Positions 5,770 to 13,983 of a stretch of DNA of 18,035 nucleotides are shown here, one piece after another (the stretch's first letter is position 1; every line of letters begins with the position of its first letter). Under the pieces are notes generated by a model. The model was not told the origin of the DNA. It saw only the letters and a list, made by a program, of their open reading frames with translations, and did no database searches. The DNA lies in assembly GCA_023391285.1 (NCBI GenBank), contig JAEWBF010000050.1:1-18035 (forward strand), read 5' to 3'. A program made the position numbers and the translations under genes. This stretch comes from Verrucomicrobiota bacterium (GTDB lineage Bacteria > Verrucomicrobiota > Verrucomicrobiia > Opitutales > Opitutaceae).

Positions 5770-8700
5770 TTAGAACTCGAAGGTGGCGGTGAGGAAGAAC
5801 TGTCGTGGATCGATGATGCGGTAGGTGTGGATCTCGCCGTTGGGGAAGGCTCCGACAGGGCGCAATCCGCCGCTCTCGGTGATGTTGCGCGCGTTGAGCT
5901 GGAACGAGGCGCTGACTTTGTCGCGCCACAGCTTGGTGCGATAGGTGATGAACGCGTCGATGTAGGTGTTGTCGCTGTCGAAGATCGGGCGATTGGTGTC
6001 GAGCTGCGTGATTTTGTCGGGGAGCGATTGCACGCCGTAGTAGCCGATGGCGGCTTTGCTCTCCCAGCGGACCGCGCCGCCGATGGAGACATTGCGCCAG
6101 ATGCGGTTGTCGGTGAGTTCGTCGAGGCTGACCTTGGTGCTGAAGCGGGCGCTCCATTCGCGGCCTTGCGGGTTGGCTTTGCCCTCGAGTTCGCGGAACG
6201 CGCTGTAGGGCGCGCCGACGAAGGCGGTGAAGTTATCCTCGGGGGTTTGGTTGCCGGAGGCGCCGGAGTAGAGCTGTTTCCACCAGAGGCGGCCGGTGTT
6301 CGCCACGCCGCCGGAGACCGTCGGTTCGAGCCCACCTTGGTCCACCGGCGCTCCGATGCGGGGGTCCTCAATGCTGGTCCAGATCGGCATGCGTTCGTCG
6401 ATCCAGCGTTGGGTGGCGGCCGAGACGTTGCGGTTGGTGACGGTGGATTTCGTCACGGAGCCGGACACCGTCCACCAGGAGGTGGGGTTGTAATTGATTT
6501 CGATTTCAGTGCCTTTCGCGACGACGTCGGCGGTGGCGGCGAAGGGGATGCCGGGTTCGAAGAGGAAGGCTTCGAGTTCGGGGGAGATGCCGGTCTGCTT
6601 GGTGACTTCGGCGCGAACCTGCTCGTCGGACCAGCCGGGGTTTTGCCAGCGGACCCACGCGTCGGCTTGGAAGAGCAGACGGGCGGGGTTGGCGGTCTGG
6701 CCGCGGGGCGACATGTCGATGCGGGTGACGCGCTGGTTGAAGACGCCGGCGTCGCCATTGCGGGAGTCCTTCTGGATGTTCTCGTAGCGGGTCGCGCGGA
6801 TGACGAGTTTTCCGTCGAGGAGATTTAGACCGAAGGTGAAACTCTCGTCTTCGCCCGTGGGATTCGGCAGGAGCTCTTTATAGAGGGACTGCGCCGGGCT
6901 GTCGGGAAGGAAGCTGTCGGATTTGTTGTAGCCGAAGGAAAATCCGCGGGCGAGGTCGGAGAGGAAGCCGGTTTCCGGCAGGAATTTGGCGTCCCGGAAG
7001 GGGCGAATGATGGCTTGATAGTTCGTGGTCTGGCCGGAGTTGGCGACGTAGGTGCCCGACCAGCGGTCGGCGGAGGCGTAGTCGAGGGTGATGCCGTCGG
7101 GGTTGAGGCGGACGTCGGAGTGGCCGAACATCGTGTAAACTTCGTCCTCGCGGGCGCCGAAGGTGGTGACGAGGAGGCCGTTCAAGAATTGGCCCTGCCA
7201 GACACCGCCGATGGTCTTGATGGTGGCCTTGCGATTGTTGGTGCCGCCGGTGGCGTCGGAGGCGGCGGCGAGGCCGAGGGTGACGGGGTCGCGTTGGAAG
7301 ACGCCGGTTTGGGCATTGCCCCAGACGTATTGGTAGGAGCCGGGTTGGAAGTCGGTGGGCGCGTAGTCGACGTTGTCGCCTTGCGCGTCGCCGACGTAGT
7401 AGCGGAAGAAATTACGCGTGGCTTGGATGGCGGGATATTGGCCGGTGACGCCGTTGGTCTGGTTGGCGACGGCGATGCCGGCGGGGAGGAAGGACGGGCT
7501 CGAGATCATGGCGTCGCGCCAGGAATACTGCCGGTCGACGCGGTATTTGTATTCGTAATACCCGGTGATCTGGTGGGTGCCGAGGTGTTTCAGCCAGCCG
7601 TCGAGCTGGCGGAGGTCGGCGCGGTAGGCGAGTTGGCCGCGCGTGGTGTCCCACTTGGCGGGACGGTAAACGGTGCGGGGGCGGGCGACGCCGATGTAGG
7701 GGCGGAGGAAATACGGATTCGGCGTGCCGTCGAGGAGGCGTTCGTTGACGTCGACGGACAGCTGGCCGGATTGGCCGAGGTCGTTGGCGATGCCGATGTA
7801 GTTGCGGGTCCAGCGTTCGGAGTCCTCGCGGAAGAAGTTACCTTGGAAGGCGAGCGTATGGAACGGATTGGAGACGAAGACGTGATCGAGCTGGAGGTTG
7901 ATCGTCTCGTGGCGATCCCAGAATCGGTTAACGGCGGAGATGTTGATGTTTTCCCAGTCGTAGATCGAACGATCGGTGACCGTGGGCGTCGTCAGGAAGA
8001 GCGGCTGGGTGTTGGAGCGGACGCCGGTGCCGCGTGCGTCGGGTGCGCCGGTGATCTGGAGGTAACGATAGCTTTGGAGCGAGGACGGTTGCCAGGCGGG
8101 TGCGGTGGAGGCGGTTGACGTCCAGGGATGGTCGCCGGTCCAACCGTTGGGCGAGGCCCAGTAGCCGGCGCCGTTTTGGTCGATGAAGAGCTGGCTGGAA
8201 TCGAAGCCAAGCCAGCTGGCGGTGAAGTAATCGACGTTTTGGATGTCCGGGTTGGCGGCGGTGCCGAAGTTGGCGGAGGTTGGGAAGGTCGTGGCGGTGA
8301 TTGGAAGGCTCTGTTTGCCGTTCACTTTGATCACGCGGGCGACGGGATCCCAAGTGGGGCGGCCGCTGCGCTGCCAGTAGGAAATGTTGTCGCGAGGCGG
8401 GAGGGAGTTGGGGCGGTTACCCTCGGCCTTGTAGTAATTGTAGGAGGCGCTGAGCGTAGTGTTTTTGAACGGCTGATATTTGATCATGCCGTTGTAGCGT
8501 TCGGTATCGACGCCGGACGGTTTGCGCTCGAAAGCCTCGTGTTGGAAGACCTGTTGGAAGCGGACAGCCAGCTTGTCCTGGATGAGGACTTTATTGAAAT
8601 CGAGACTGTTGCGGTAGCCTTCATAGCTGTCGACGCGGAGCACGAGTTGGGCGCGGTCGCGTTGGACGTTGGCGGAGGACGGCACCTGGTTGACGGTGCC

Positions 8701-9255
8701 GGAGGGGTTGCCGAGGCCGAAGACGTTGGCGTTGGGGCCGCGGCTGACTTCGATCGAGTCGATGCCGATCGGGTCGACGGGCACGCGGCCCATGGTCTCG
8801 ATGTTGCCGAGAGAGACGTTGGCGGGCGCGATGCCGCGGACGCGATTGGCCTGGGCGGGATTGATCTGGACGTTGTCCGAGATGCTGCCGTTGCGATCGA
8901 TGGTGTAGTCGGTGTAGGTGCCGGTGCCCTCGGTGCCGGCGACGTAGAGGAAGACGTCGTTGATGTCCGTCATGGCGAAGTCGGTCATCTGCTCCTTCGT
9001 CATGATGGTGATCGAAGAGGCGAGGTCCTCGAGCTTCGTGTTGAAGCGCGTGCCGGACATGGTGTTGGCGCTGTAGTAGCCCTGCTGGTCGCTCACGACC
9101 TCGAAGGGGGAGAGGACGACGACATCGTCGTCGGGTGTGGAGGTGGTCGCTGGCGGTTGAGCGGACTGCGCGTGCGCGATCGATAACGCGAGCGGAAGGC
9201 AGGCCGATGCGAAGAGCAATCGGTGCAACGGGGTTCGCTGGGTGTCGGAGTTCAT
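5770..9255 (-). CDS. TonB-dependent outer-membrane receptor
   Basis: 1161 residues from the ATG at 9255, which opens a signal peptide ending near AHAQ at 30. The frame is open to a further start at 9339, but that would put 28 residues before the signal. After cleavage comes DDVVVLSPFEVV at about 43-54, the usual leader (TonB-box region) of Opitutaceae receptors. Then comes the plug domain (about 65-240; TRFNTKLEDLASSITIMTKE, with IEVSRGPNANVFGLGNPSG near its end) and a long beta-barrel ending in PRQFFLTATFEF with terminal Phe, as outer-membrane barrels do. Receptors of this group take up oligosaccharides, siderophores or cofactors using TonB energy. The surrounding pectin genes suggest an oligogalacturonide or rhamnogalacturonan ligand, but no SusD partner is present and the ligand is inference. 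A terminator follows; the gene probably has its own promoter in the 402-bp gap upstream. Confidence 0.95.
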   Translation of the reverse strand: MNSDTQRTPLHRLLFASACLPLALSIAHAQSAQPPATTSTPDDDVVVLSPFEVVSDQQGYYSANTMSGTRFNTKLEDLASSITIMTKEQMTDFAMTDINDVFLYVAGTEGTGTYTDYTIDRNGSISDNVQINPAQANRVRGIAPANVSLGNIETMGRVPVDPIGIDSIEVSRGPNANVFGLGNPSGTVNQVPSSANVQRDRAQLVLRVDSYEGYRNSLDFNKVLIQDKLAVRFQQVFQHEAFERKPSGVDTERYNGMIKYQPFKNTTLSASYNYYKAEGNRPNSLPPRDNISYWQRSGRPTWDPVARVIKVNGKQSLPITATTFPTSANFGTAANPDIQNVDYFTASWLGFDSSQLFIDQNGAGYWASPNGWTGDHPWTSTASTAPAWQPSSLQSYRYLQITGAPDARGTGVRSNTQPLFLTTPTVTDRSIYDWENINISAVNRFWDRHETINLQLDHVFVSNPFHTLAFQGNFFREDSERWTRNYIGIANDLGQSGQLSVDVNERLLDGTPNPYFLRPYIGVARPRTVYRPAKWDTTRGQLAYRADLRQLDGWLKHLGTHQITGYYEYKYRVDRQYSWRDAMISSPSFLPAGIAVANQTNGVTGQYPAIQATRNFFRYYVGDAQGDNVDYAPTDFQPGSYQYVWGNAQTGVFQRDPVTLGLAAASDATGGTNNRKATIKTIGGVWQGQFLNGLLVTTFGAREDEVYTMFGHSDVRLNPDGITLDYASADRWSGTYVANSGQTTNYQAIIRPFRDAKFLPETGFLSDLARGFSFGYNKSDSFLPDSPAQSLYKELLPNPTGEDESFTFGLNLLDGKLVIRATRYENIQKDSRNGDAGVFNQRVTRIDMSPRGQTANPARLLFQADAWVRWQNPGWSDEQVRAEVTKQTGISPELEAFLFEPGIPFAATADVVAKGTEIEINYNPTSWWTVSGSVTKSTVTNRNVSAATQRWIDERMPIWTSIEDPRIGAPVDQGGLEPTVSGGVANTGRLWWKQLYSGASGNQTPEDNFTAFVGAPYSAFRELEGKANPQGREWSARFSTKVSLDELTDNRIWRNVSIGGAVRWESKAAIGYYGVQSLPDKITQLDTNRPIFDSDNTYIDAFITYRTKLWRDKVSASFQLNARNITESGGLRPVGAFPNGEIHTYRIIDPRQFFLTATFEF

Positions 9256-9295
9256 GGTGTGATGTGTCGGGTTCAACAAAGAAACGGTAAACGAG

Positions 9296-9317
9296 GGATC
9301 ACTGGAGAGAATGATCC
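9296..9317. promoter_or_regulatory. Inverted repeat upstream of the TonB receptor, inner
   Basis: GGATCA (9296-9301), 10-nt spacer, TGATCC (9312-9317). It lies about 40 bp upstream of the receptor ATG, so it may be in the leader mRNA or be an operator. The arms are short and chance is possible. Confidence 0.3.
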
Positions 9318-9376
9318 GAAGAAACGGACCGGAGAGCACCGCGAGGGCGTCCGGGAGGCGCGGCAGGGTAGACTAA

Positions 9377-9394
9377 CGTTTTGAAGGCAAAACG
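9377..9394. promoter_or_regulatory. Inverted repeat upstream of the TonB receptor, outer
   Basis: CGTTTTG (9377-9383), AAGG, CAAAACG (9388-9394): a perfect 7-bp inverted repeat with a 4-bp centre, about 120 bp before the receptor ATG. It is AT-rich in otherwise GC-rich DNA. The adjacent LacI-family gene makes an operator plausible, although LacI operators usually have a central CG rather than a 4-bp gap. Confidence 0.4.
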
Positions 9395-9623
9395 GTCAGG
9401 GGAAGGTCGGAGGGCGAACGAAGATGCGAGATCGGCTGCGATCGACCGGCGGGGCGCCGGGGGAAAGATCGCGGGGTGCCGTAACAGACTGCGGAAACGG
9501 AACTGCGTGCGAAAAAACTCACAATCGCACCGTTGCGCACATCGTTGACTGCAGCGACGGGTGCGAAGGTGCAGGTGAGGCCGATGCGGAAAGGCGTGCG
9601 TGTATCCGGAGTGCGGAGACAAA

Positions 9624-9649
9624 GCGCGGTGAGGGCACCGCGCCTCCAT
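9624..9649. repeat. Hairpin repeat, family B, copy 2 (just after the LacI gene)
   Basis: GCGCGGTG (9624-9631), loop AGGG, CACCGCGC (9636-9643), then CTCCAT. The stem is perfect. On the minus strand it lies 9 nt after the LacI stop codon and is followed by TTTG, so it may also slow or end transcription weakly. Confidence 0.7.
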
Positions 9650-9657
9650 CGGAACGG

Positions 9658-10686
9658 TTAAAGGCGGGCGGGGAGGAGGTGGTGTTCGCGCCACTCGCCG
9701 GTGAGGAGCACTTCGTGTTGCACGGAGGGGACGCCGGTTTCGTTGCGGTGCATGAGGCCGATGAGCATTTCGATGGCGAGGCCGCCGATCTTGGCGGGGT
9801 CGTAATACATGCCGGTGCACTCGAAATCGCGGCGATGCTCGAGGGAGACAATGCCGACGTCGCCCGGCACTTTCACCTTCAGCTTTTCGAGCCATTCGAT
9901 GAGAAGGCGGGCGTTGTTGACGAGGATGGCGTCAGGCTTGTTTTTCAGGAACCAGGCGCGGAACGCGGATTCGTCGGTGGGTTTTTCGGAGCAGAGAGGA
10001 AGGCGGTCACGCAGGGGAAATCTGAGCTGCTGTGTGAAGTAGGCGCCGAGCCAGCGGTCGCCGACGCGCGGGCTGTCGTTGCCGTCGGGGAAGACAATGC
10101 CGATGCGTTTATAGCCGCGTTCGCGGCAGCGGTCCATCGACTGCCAGACGGTGTCGTAGTGGTTTTCGGTTACGTGATGGAGGATGGGCGAGCGGAGCGT
10201 CATGCCGAGGGCGACGCAGGAGAAGCGATTCCATTCCAGTTCGAGCGAAGACTGGCCGGGCGGGAGGCGGCCGATGATGAGGCCGTTGATGCTGCGGGCG
10301 GAGAGCATGTCGCAGAAGCGGCGGGGCGTCATGCCGGGTTCGGCGAGCCAGAAGTGTTCGAGCTTGTATCCAAAATCCTGGGCGCGTTCGGCGGCGCCGG
10401 GGAAGAAGTTGGGGCGGTCGTGATGTTCGGGGCGCCAGCCGTAGCGAGTGGGGTAGTTGGTGACGTAGGCGAGTGCGGCGTGTTTGACCGGTTTGCCGGA
10501 GCGGCGGGATTGCATGAGCGCGGAAACGAGCGGGTTCATGCGATAGCCGAGCTCGGTGGCGATGGCTTTCACGCGTTCGCGCGTGGCGGCGGGGATGCGC
10601 GGGTGATCGCGGAGAGAGAGCGAGACGGTCGTGCGATGCACGCCGGCGCGTTTGGCAACGTCTTCGAGGGTGGCGGTGACCTGCAC
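9658..10686 (-). CDS. LacI-family transcriptional regulator
   Basis: 342 residues from the GTG at 10686, normal length for the family. The N-terminal helix-turn-helix is TLEDVAKRAGVHRTTVSLSL at about 6-25, followed by the hinge region ending near LGYRMNPLVSALM. From about 65 on is a periplasmic-binding-protein-like sensor domain (HAALAYVTNYP, INGLIIGRLPPG, KRIGIVFPDGND, VGIVSLEHRRDFECTGMYYDP). Such proteins usually repress sugar-uptake and polysaccharide genes until a sugar binds. It lies between the pectinesterase gene (78 bp upstream) and the TonB receptor gene (402 bp downstream), so either or both are likely targets. The effector is unknown. The start has no strong ribosome-binding site, but the HTH begins immediately after it as is usual. 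Confidence 0.95.
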   Translation of the reverse strand: MQVTATLEDVAKRAGVHRTTVSLSLRDHPRIPAATRERVKAIATELGYRMNPLVSALMQSRRSGKPVKHAALAYVTNYPTRYGWRPEHHDRPNFFPGAAERAQDFGYKLEHFWLAEPGMTPRRFCDMLSARSINGLIIGRLPPGQSSLELEWNRFSCVALGMTLRSPILHHVTENHYDTVWQSMDRCRERGYKRIGIVFPDGNDSPRVGDRWLGAYFTQQLRFPLRDRLPLCSEKPTDESAFRAWFLKNKPDAILVNNARLLIEWLEKLKVKVPGDVGIVSLEHRRDFECTGMYYDPAKIGGLAIEMLIGLMHRNETGVPSVQHEVLLTGEWREHHLLPARL

Positions 10687-10764
10687 GAGGGGTTAGTGGC
10701 CCGGATGCGGAAGGGAGGTCGAGAGAAAAGTCGACGATGAGCGCAGAGGGGCGCCGAGCTTCAG

Positions 10765-12363
10765 CTAGCGGAGGAGATCCGGCATGATGGCGCGGAGGTC
10801 GTCGGCGAGGAGGCGGGCGAAGGCGAGGGAGCCGGCGGAGTTGAGGTGGGTGCGGTCGGGGCCTTTTTCGGTGGGCGGATTGAAGGCCTCGACGGCGGCG
10901 GGGCCGAGTTGTTCGCAGAAGGCGATGCTGCGGGCGTGAAGGTCGAGGAGCGGGACGTTTTTCGCTTTTGCGACGCGACGGGCGGCGGCGGCGTAGGGTG
11001 CGAGGGTGTCGGAGAGTTTGGTTGGATTCTGCGGATCGAAGGTGCGGCGGCAGAGCGAGGTGACGAGGATGGGTTGGGCGTTGATGGCGCGGACGTCGTC
11101 GATGTAGCGGGCGAGGTTTTCGGCGTAGGTGGTGTCGGGATCGGTTTCGCGCGCGGGACCTTTGCCGGGCTGGTCGTTGTGGCCGAATTGGATCAGGTAG
11201 TAGTCGCCGTGAAGGGAGAGCGCGTGATCCCAGTGACCTTCGTCGCGGAAGCTTTTCGAACTGCGGCCGCTGCGGGCGGTGTTGAGGCATTCGATGCCGG
11301 GGGCGAGGAGTTGTTTGAAGCCGCTGCCCCAGCCGGCGTGGTCGGTGACCGTGGAGTCGCCGACGAGGACGATGCGCGTGCGGCGCGGGGCGTCGCCGGA
11401 GAGCGGGCGGGCGATGAGGGGATTGAAGATGCGCTCGCGATTGAGGTCCGCGGCGTCTTCGGGCGTGAGCGTGTGGGCCCAAGCGACGCGGGTGGACGGC
11501 GAGGCGCCGGCGCCGGTGCTGGCGTATTCGGCGTAGTAGGACGTTTGTTCGGCCTGGGGTTTGTTCCAGTTGTGCCAGCCTTCGGGGCGGACGACCTCGG
11601 ACATCTCGGTGCGGATGAAGACGGTTTTGGCGTAATCGCGCCACGGGCGACCGAGGTAGGTTTGGGCGTTTTCGGCGCCGGTGATTTTGCAGTCGAGAAA
11701 GACGAAACCGTGCGGGGCATCTTTGGGGGTGGAGGCGGCGGTGATGTAGCCGTTGGCGAGGCAGTGGATGTGGCAGCGTTCGAAGAGGGCGGTGGCGGCG
11801 CCGAAGATGAAGTCGACGTGGCCCTCGATGTAGCAGTCGGTGAAGTGGTGGCGGCCGCGGTTGACGAGGATGGTGTCCTGCCAGCCGAGGAAACGGCAGC
11901 GACGGAATTCGAGGAGGTCGCCGTCGGCGCGGAGGGCGAGCGCCTGGCCGACGGGACCGGCTGTATTCGAAAAGGTGATATTTTCCCAGATCATGCCGTC
12001 GCCATCGATGTGGACGGTGGGCGTGCGGAACGTGCCGATGGGTTTGCCATCGGGGCCGGGGAGATTCGCGTGGAGGTCGAAGGTGACGATTGTGGTGGCG
12101 GCGTCTTCGCCGAGGATGTGGAGATGGCCGCGCTCGCGTTGGACGTGGATGCGTTCGCGGTAGGTGCCGGGTTTGACGGCGATGACCCAGCGTGGCGTGG
12201 CGGGGTCGGTGTTCATCGGCGCGGCGCTGATTGCTTCCTGGAGCGAAGTGTAGTCGCCGGAGCCGTCGAGGGCGACGGTGGCGTTAGGTGTGAGGGATGC
12301 GGCGGGCGCAGCGGCGGCGAGGGAGACGAAAAGAAGGAAGAGGAAAGCGGCGAGAGACTTCAT
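10765..12363 (-). CDS. Secreted pectin methylesterase (CE8) fused to rhamnogalacturonan acetylesterase (CE12, SGNH)
   Basis: 532 residues from the ATG at 12363, which opens a signal peptide (MKSLAAFLFLLFVSLAAAA). The CE8 beta-helix spans about 25-310. Q140, Q162, D163, D184, R239 and W241 reproduce the spacing of carrot pectinesterase Q113, Q135, D136, D157, R225, W227 up to D184. The key motifs are LGWQDT, GHVDFIFGAA and YLGRPWRDY. The second domain, about 328-532, is an SGNH esterase: GDST with S337, G366, GHND with N396, and DRTH with D503 and H506. It would remove acetyl groups from rhamnogalacturonan I. One polypeptide thus de-methylates and de-acetylates pectin before the glycosidases act. 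Both catalytic sets look intact. An open frame extends to 12456, but that part is repeats and operator. A possible operator (12448-12472) lies upstream. Confidence 0.95.
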   Translation of the reverse strand: MKSLAAFLFLLFVSLAAAAPAASLTPNATVALDGSGDYTSLQEAISAAPMNTDPATPRWVIAVKPGTYRERIHVQRERGHLHILGEDAATTIVTFDLHANLPGPDGKPIGTFRTPTVHIDGDGMIWENITFSNTAGPVGQALALRADGDLLEFRRCRFLGWQDTILVNRGRHHFTDCYIEGHVDFIFGAATALFERCHIHCLANGYITAASTPKDAPHGFVFLDCKITGAENAQTYLGRPWRDYAKTVFIRTEMSEVVRPEGWHNWNKPQAEQTSYYAEYASTGAGASPSTRVAWAHTLTPEDAADLNRERIFNPLIARPLSGDAPRRTRIVLVGDSTVTDHAGWGSGFKQLLAPGIECLNTARSGRSSKSFRDEGHWDHALSLHGDYYLIQFGHNDQPGKGPARETDPDTTYAENLARYIDDVRAINAQPILVTSLCRRTFDPQNPTKLSDTLAPYAAAARRVAKAKNVPLLDLHARSIAFCEQLGPAAVEAFNPPTEKGPDRTHLNSAGSLAFARLLADDLRAIMPDLLR

Positions 12364-12384
12364 GGCGGCGGGCGGAATGAGGTT

Positions 12385-12414
12385 GGGAGCAATCGCCTGC
12401 AAGCAGGCTCCTAC
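12385..12414. repeat. Hairpin repeat, family A, copy 3
   Basis: GCCTGC (12395-12400), AA, GCAGGC (12403-12408), with outer GGAG (12386-12389) able to pair with CTCC, ending in TCCTACATGG. It lies in the presumed 5' leader of the pectinesterase gene, so it would be in that mRNA. Confidence 0.65.
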
Positions 12415-12447
12415 ATGGACAGAGAGGGCGATGGGGCGCGTCGAGGG

Positions 12448-12472
12448 AAGTGTCATACATTAGATGACACTT
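12448..12472. promoter_or_regulatory. Perfect 9-bp inverted repeat, candidate operator of the pectinesterase gene
   Basis: AAGTGTCAT (12448-12456), 7-nt spacer ACATTAG, ATGACACTT (12464-12472). The 25-bp site lies about 85 bp upstream of the pectinesterase ATG and just beyond the terminator of the transporter gene, where a promoter is expected. It is AT-rich against the background. The arm does not match the UxuR/ExuR or usual LacI operators I know, so the binding protein is open. Confidence 0.55.
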
Positions 12473-12480
12473 TAAGCGCG

Positions 12481-12508
12481 AAAAAAGGCGGGGTCGGTAG
12501 ACCCCGCC
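12481..12508 (-). terminator. Rho-independent terminator after the hexuronate transporter gene
   Basis: On the minus strand GGCGGGGTC (12508-12500), loop TACC, GACCCCGCC (12495-12487) is followed by six T (12486-12481). It starts 24 nt after the transporter stop. Its 5' flank on this strand is TGTAGG, the mark of hairpin family A (CCTACA on the plus strand), so an interspersed hairpin appears to serve as the terminator. Confidence 0.9.
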
Positions 12509-12532
12509 CTACAATGAAACTGGAGGCGATGC

Positions 12533-13912
12533 CTAGGCTTGCTCGAGTTTCGCGGGTTCGAGGCGGGGGACGAGGAGGTGGATGACGAGCAGTGCGATGA
12601 GGTAGGCGGAGCCGGCCATGAACCAGAGGATTTGATAGCTGCCGGTGCGATGAAGCACCTCGCCGACGACGATCGCGAGGACCATGCCGCCGATCGCGCC
12701 GCCCATGCCGCCGATGCCGACGACGGAGCCGACGGCGCGTTTGGGGAACATGTCGGAGGTGAGCGTAAAGATGTTGGCGGACCAGCCCTGGTGCGCGGCG
12801 GCGGCGAGGCCGACGAGGAGGACGGAGACCCACAGGCTCGACGTTTGGGATGTGAGCACGATCGGGACGACGCAGAGCGCGCAGATGAGCATGGCGGTTT
12901 TGCGGGCCTTGTTGGGCGTCCAACCGTTTTTCAGGAGGCGCGAGGAGATCCAGCCGCCGCCGATGCTGCCGACGTCGGCGAGCAGGTAGATCACGATGAG
13001 CGGGAGACCGATGGACTTGAGATCGAGATCGTAACGACGGTGGAGGAAGTCGGGAATCCAGAAGAGGTAGAGCCACCAGATCGGATCGGTCATGAACTTG
13101 CCGATGGCGAACGCCCAGGTTTGGCGATGGCCGAGGAGCTTGGCCCATTTGACCGGCGCGGCGGGAGGTTCGGGCGGGTCGCTGCGGATGTAGGCGAGTT
13201 CGGCCTGGCTGACGGTTTTGTGGTTTTCGGGAGCGCGATAGTAGATCCACCACCAAAGGAGCCAGACGAAGCCGAGCGCGCCGGTGATGATGAACGCCCA
13301 TTCCCAGCCCCAGTGGAGGGTGATCCACGGAACGAGGAGGGGAGTGAGGAGCGCACCGACGTTGGTGCCGGAGTTGAAGATGCCGGTGGCGAGAGCGCGT
13401 TCGCGTTTCGGGAACCATTCGGCGACGGCTTTGATGGAGGCGGGGAAGTTGCCCGCTTCGCCGAGGCCGAGAAGGAAGCGCATGAGCGCGAAACCGGCGG
13501 CGGCGCCGGTGAGCGTGATGAAGCCGAGGCCGATGTTGGCGTCGACGACGAGCGTGGGGAGGGTGAAATCGGGCAGCTTGTGGGCGAAGGCGTGGCCGAT
13601 GCCAGCGATGCTCCAGACGGTGATCGCGATGGCGAAACCGAGGCGCAGGCCGATCTTGTCGATCACGCGGCCGGCGATGATCATGCCGATCGCGTAGGCG
13701 AAGGTGAAACTGAAGACGATGCCGGCGTAGATGCGTTCGTCGGACCAGCCGAATTCCTGGGTGAGCGTCGGCTTGAGGATGCCGATGACCTGGCGGTCGA
13801 TGTAATTGATCGTGGCGGCCATCAGCAGCATCGCGCACACGACCCAGCGGGAGTGCGCGGTGCGGAATGGCGGGGTGGGGAGCGGGGCGGCAGGGGTGAC
13901 GTTGGCGGACAT
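12533..13912 (-). CDS. MFS transporter, ACS family, hexuronate (ExuT-like)
   Basis: 459 residues from the ATG at 13912; an open frame to 13972 adds 20 polar residues not expected before the first helix. Twelve hydrophobic segments are visible. NYIDRQ at 36-41 at the end of helix 1 is the anion:cation symporter (ACS) signature. The stretch LGEAGNFPASIKAVAEWFPK, followed by ERALATGIFNSGTNVGA, is near-identical to that of hexuronate permeases such as ExuT. It would import galacturonate or glucuronate across the inner membrane with protons. It lies 70 nt downstream of the GH105-GH28 gene and ends at a terminator, so it is probably the last gene of the DUF4861, GH105-GH28, transporter unit. Exact substrate preference cannot be read from sequence. 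Confidence 0.92.
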   Translation of the reverse strand: MSANVTPAAPLPTPPFRTAHSRWVVCAMLLMAATINYIDRQVIGILKPTLTQEFGWSDERIYAGIVFSFTFAYAIGMIIAGRVIDKIGLRLGFAIAITVWSIAGIGHAFAHKLPDFTLPTLVVDANIGLGFITLTGAAAGFALMRFLLGLGEAGNFPASIKAVAEWFPKRERALATGIFNSGTNVGALLTPLLVPWITLHWGWEWAFIITGALGFVWLLWWWIYYRAPENHKTVSQAELAYIRSDPPEPPAAPVKWAKLLGHRQTWAFAIGKFMTDPIWWLYLFWIPDFLHRRYDLDLKSIGLPLIVIYLLADVGSIGGGWISSRLLKNGWTPNKARKTAMLICALCVVPIVLTSQTSSLWVSVLLVGLAAAAHQGWSANIFTLTSDMFPKRAVGSVVGIGGMGGAIGGMVLAIVVGEVLHRTGSYQILWFMAGSAYLIALLVIHLLVPRLEPAKLEQA

Positions 13913-13957
13913 GATGAGGATGACGTGACGTGAGTTGAGAGAAGGGGAGTAACTCCG

Positions 13958-13983
13958 GGCGGTTGAGGGCAAACGTCCCTACC
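13958..13983. repeat. Degenerate hairpin repeat, family A, copy 4
   Basis: GGGCGGTTG, loop AGGG, then CAAACGTCCC pair with one bulge and one mismatch; the element ends in CCTACC. It begins right at the stop codon of the GH105-GH28 gene and fills part of the gap to the transporter gene. The ending CGTCCCTACC is shared exactly with the copy at 16615-16641. Confidence 0.5.

Larger units (their letters stand above)
9256..9657. other. 402-bp intergenic region between the TonB receptor and LacI genes
   Basis: I see no convincing gene here. It should contain the receptor promoter (minus strand), but I found no clear -35/-10 pair. It contains two inverted repeats (9296-9317 and 9377-9394) that could be operators or 5'-leader structures, and a family B hairpin (9624-9649) just after the LacI stop. 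Frames open across it give only arginine-rich, non-protein-like peptides. Confidence 0.6.

Noticed and set aside
3743..6157. Minus-strand open frame of 804 residues
   Set aside because: Arginine-, proline- and histidine-rich text in the wrong frame of the TPR and TonB receptor genes. It crosses a strong terminator.
9256..9339. Longer start for the TonB receptor
   Set aside because: It would place 28 residues ahead of a normal signal peptide and include an inverted repeat.
10109..11644. Minus-strand open frame of 511 residues across the LacI and pectinesterase genes
   Set aside because: Arg/Pro-rich shadow in another frame; both real genes have complete domains.
12364..12456. Longer start for the pectinesterase
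   Set aside because: The extra residues are coded by a hairpin repeat and part of an inverted repeat. The signal peptide begins at 12363.
12539..13933. Plus-strand open frame of 464 residues
   Set aside because: Antisense to the MFS transporter, with an Asp/Glu/Gly-rich composition and no domain pattern.
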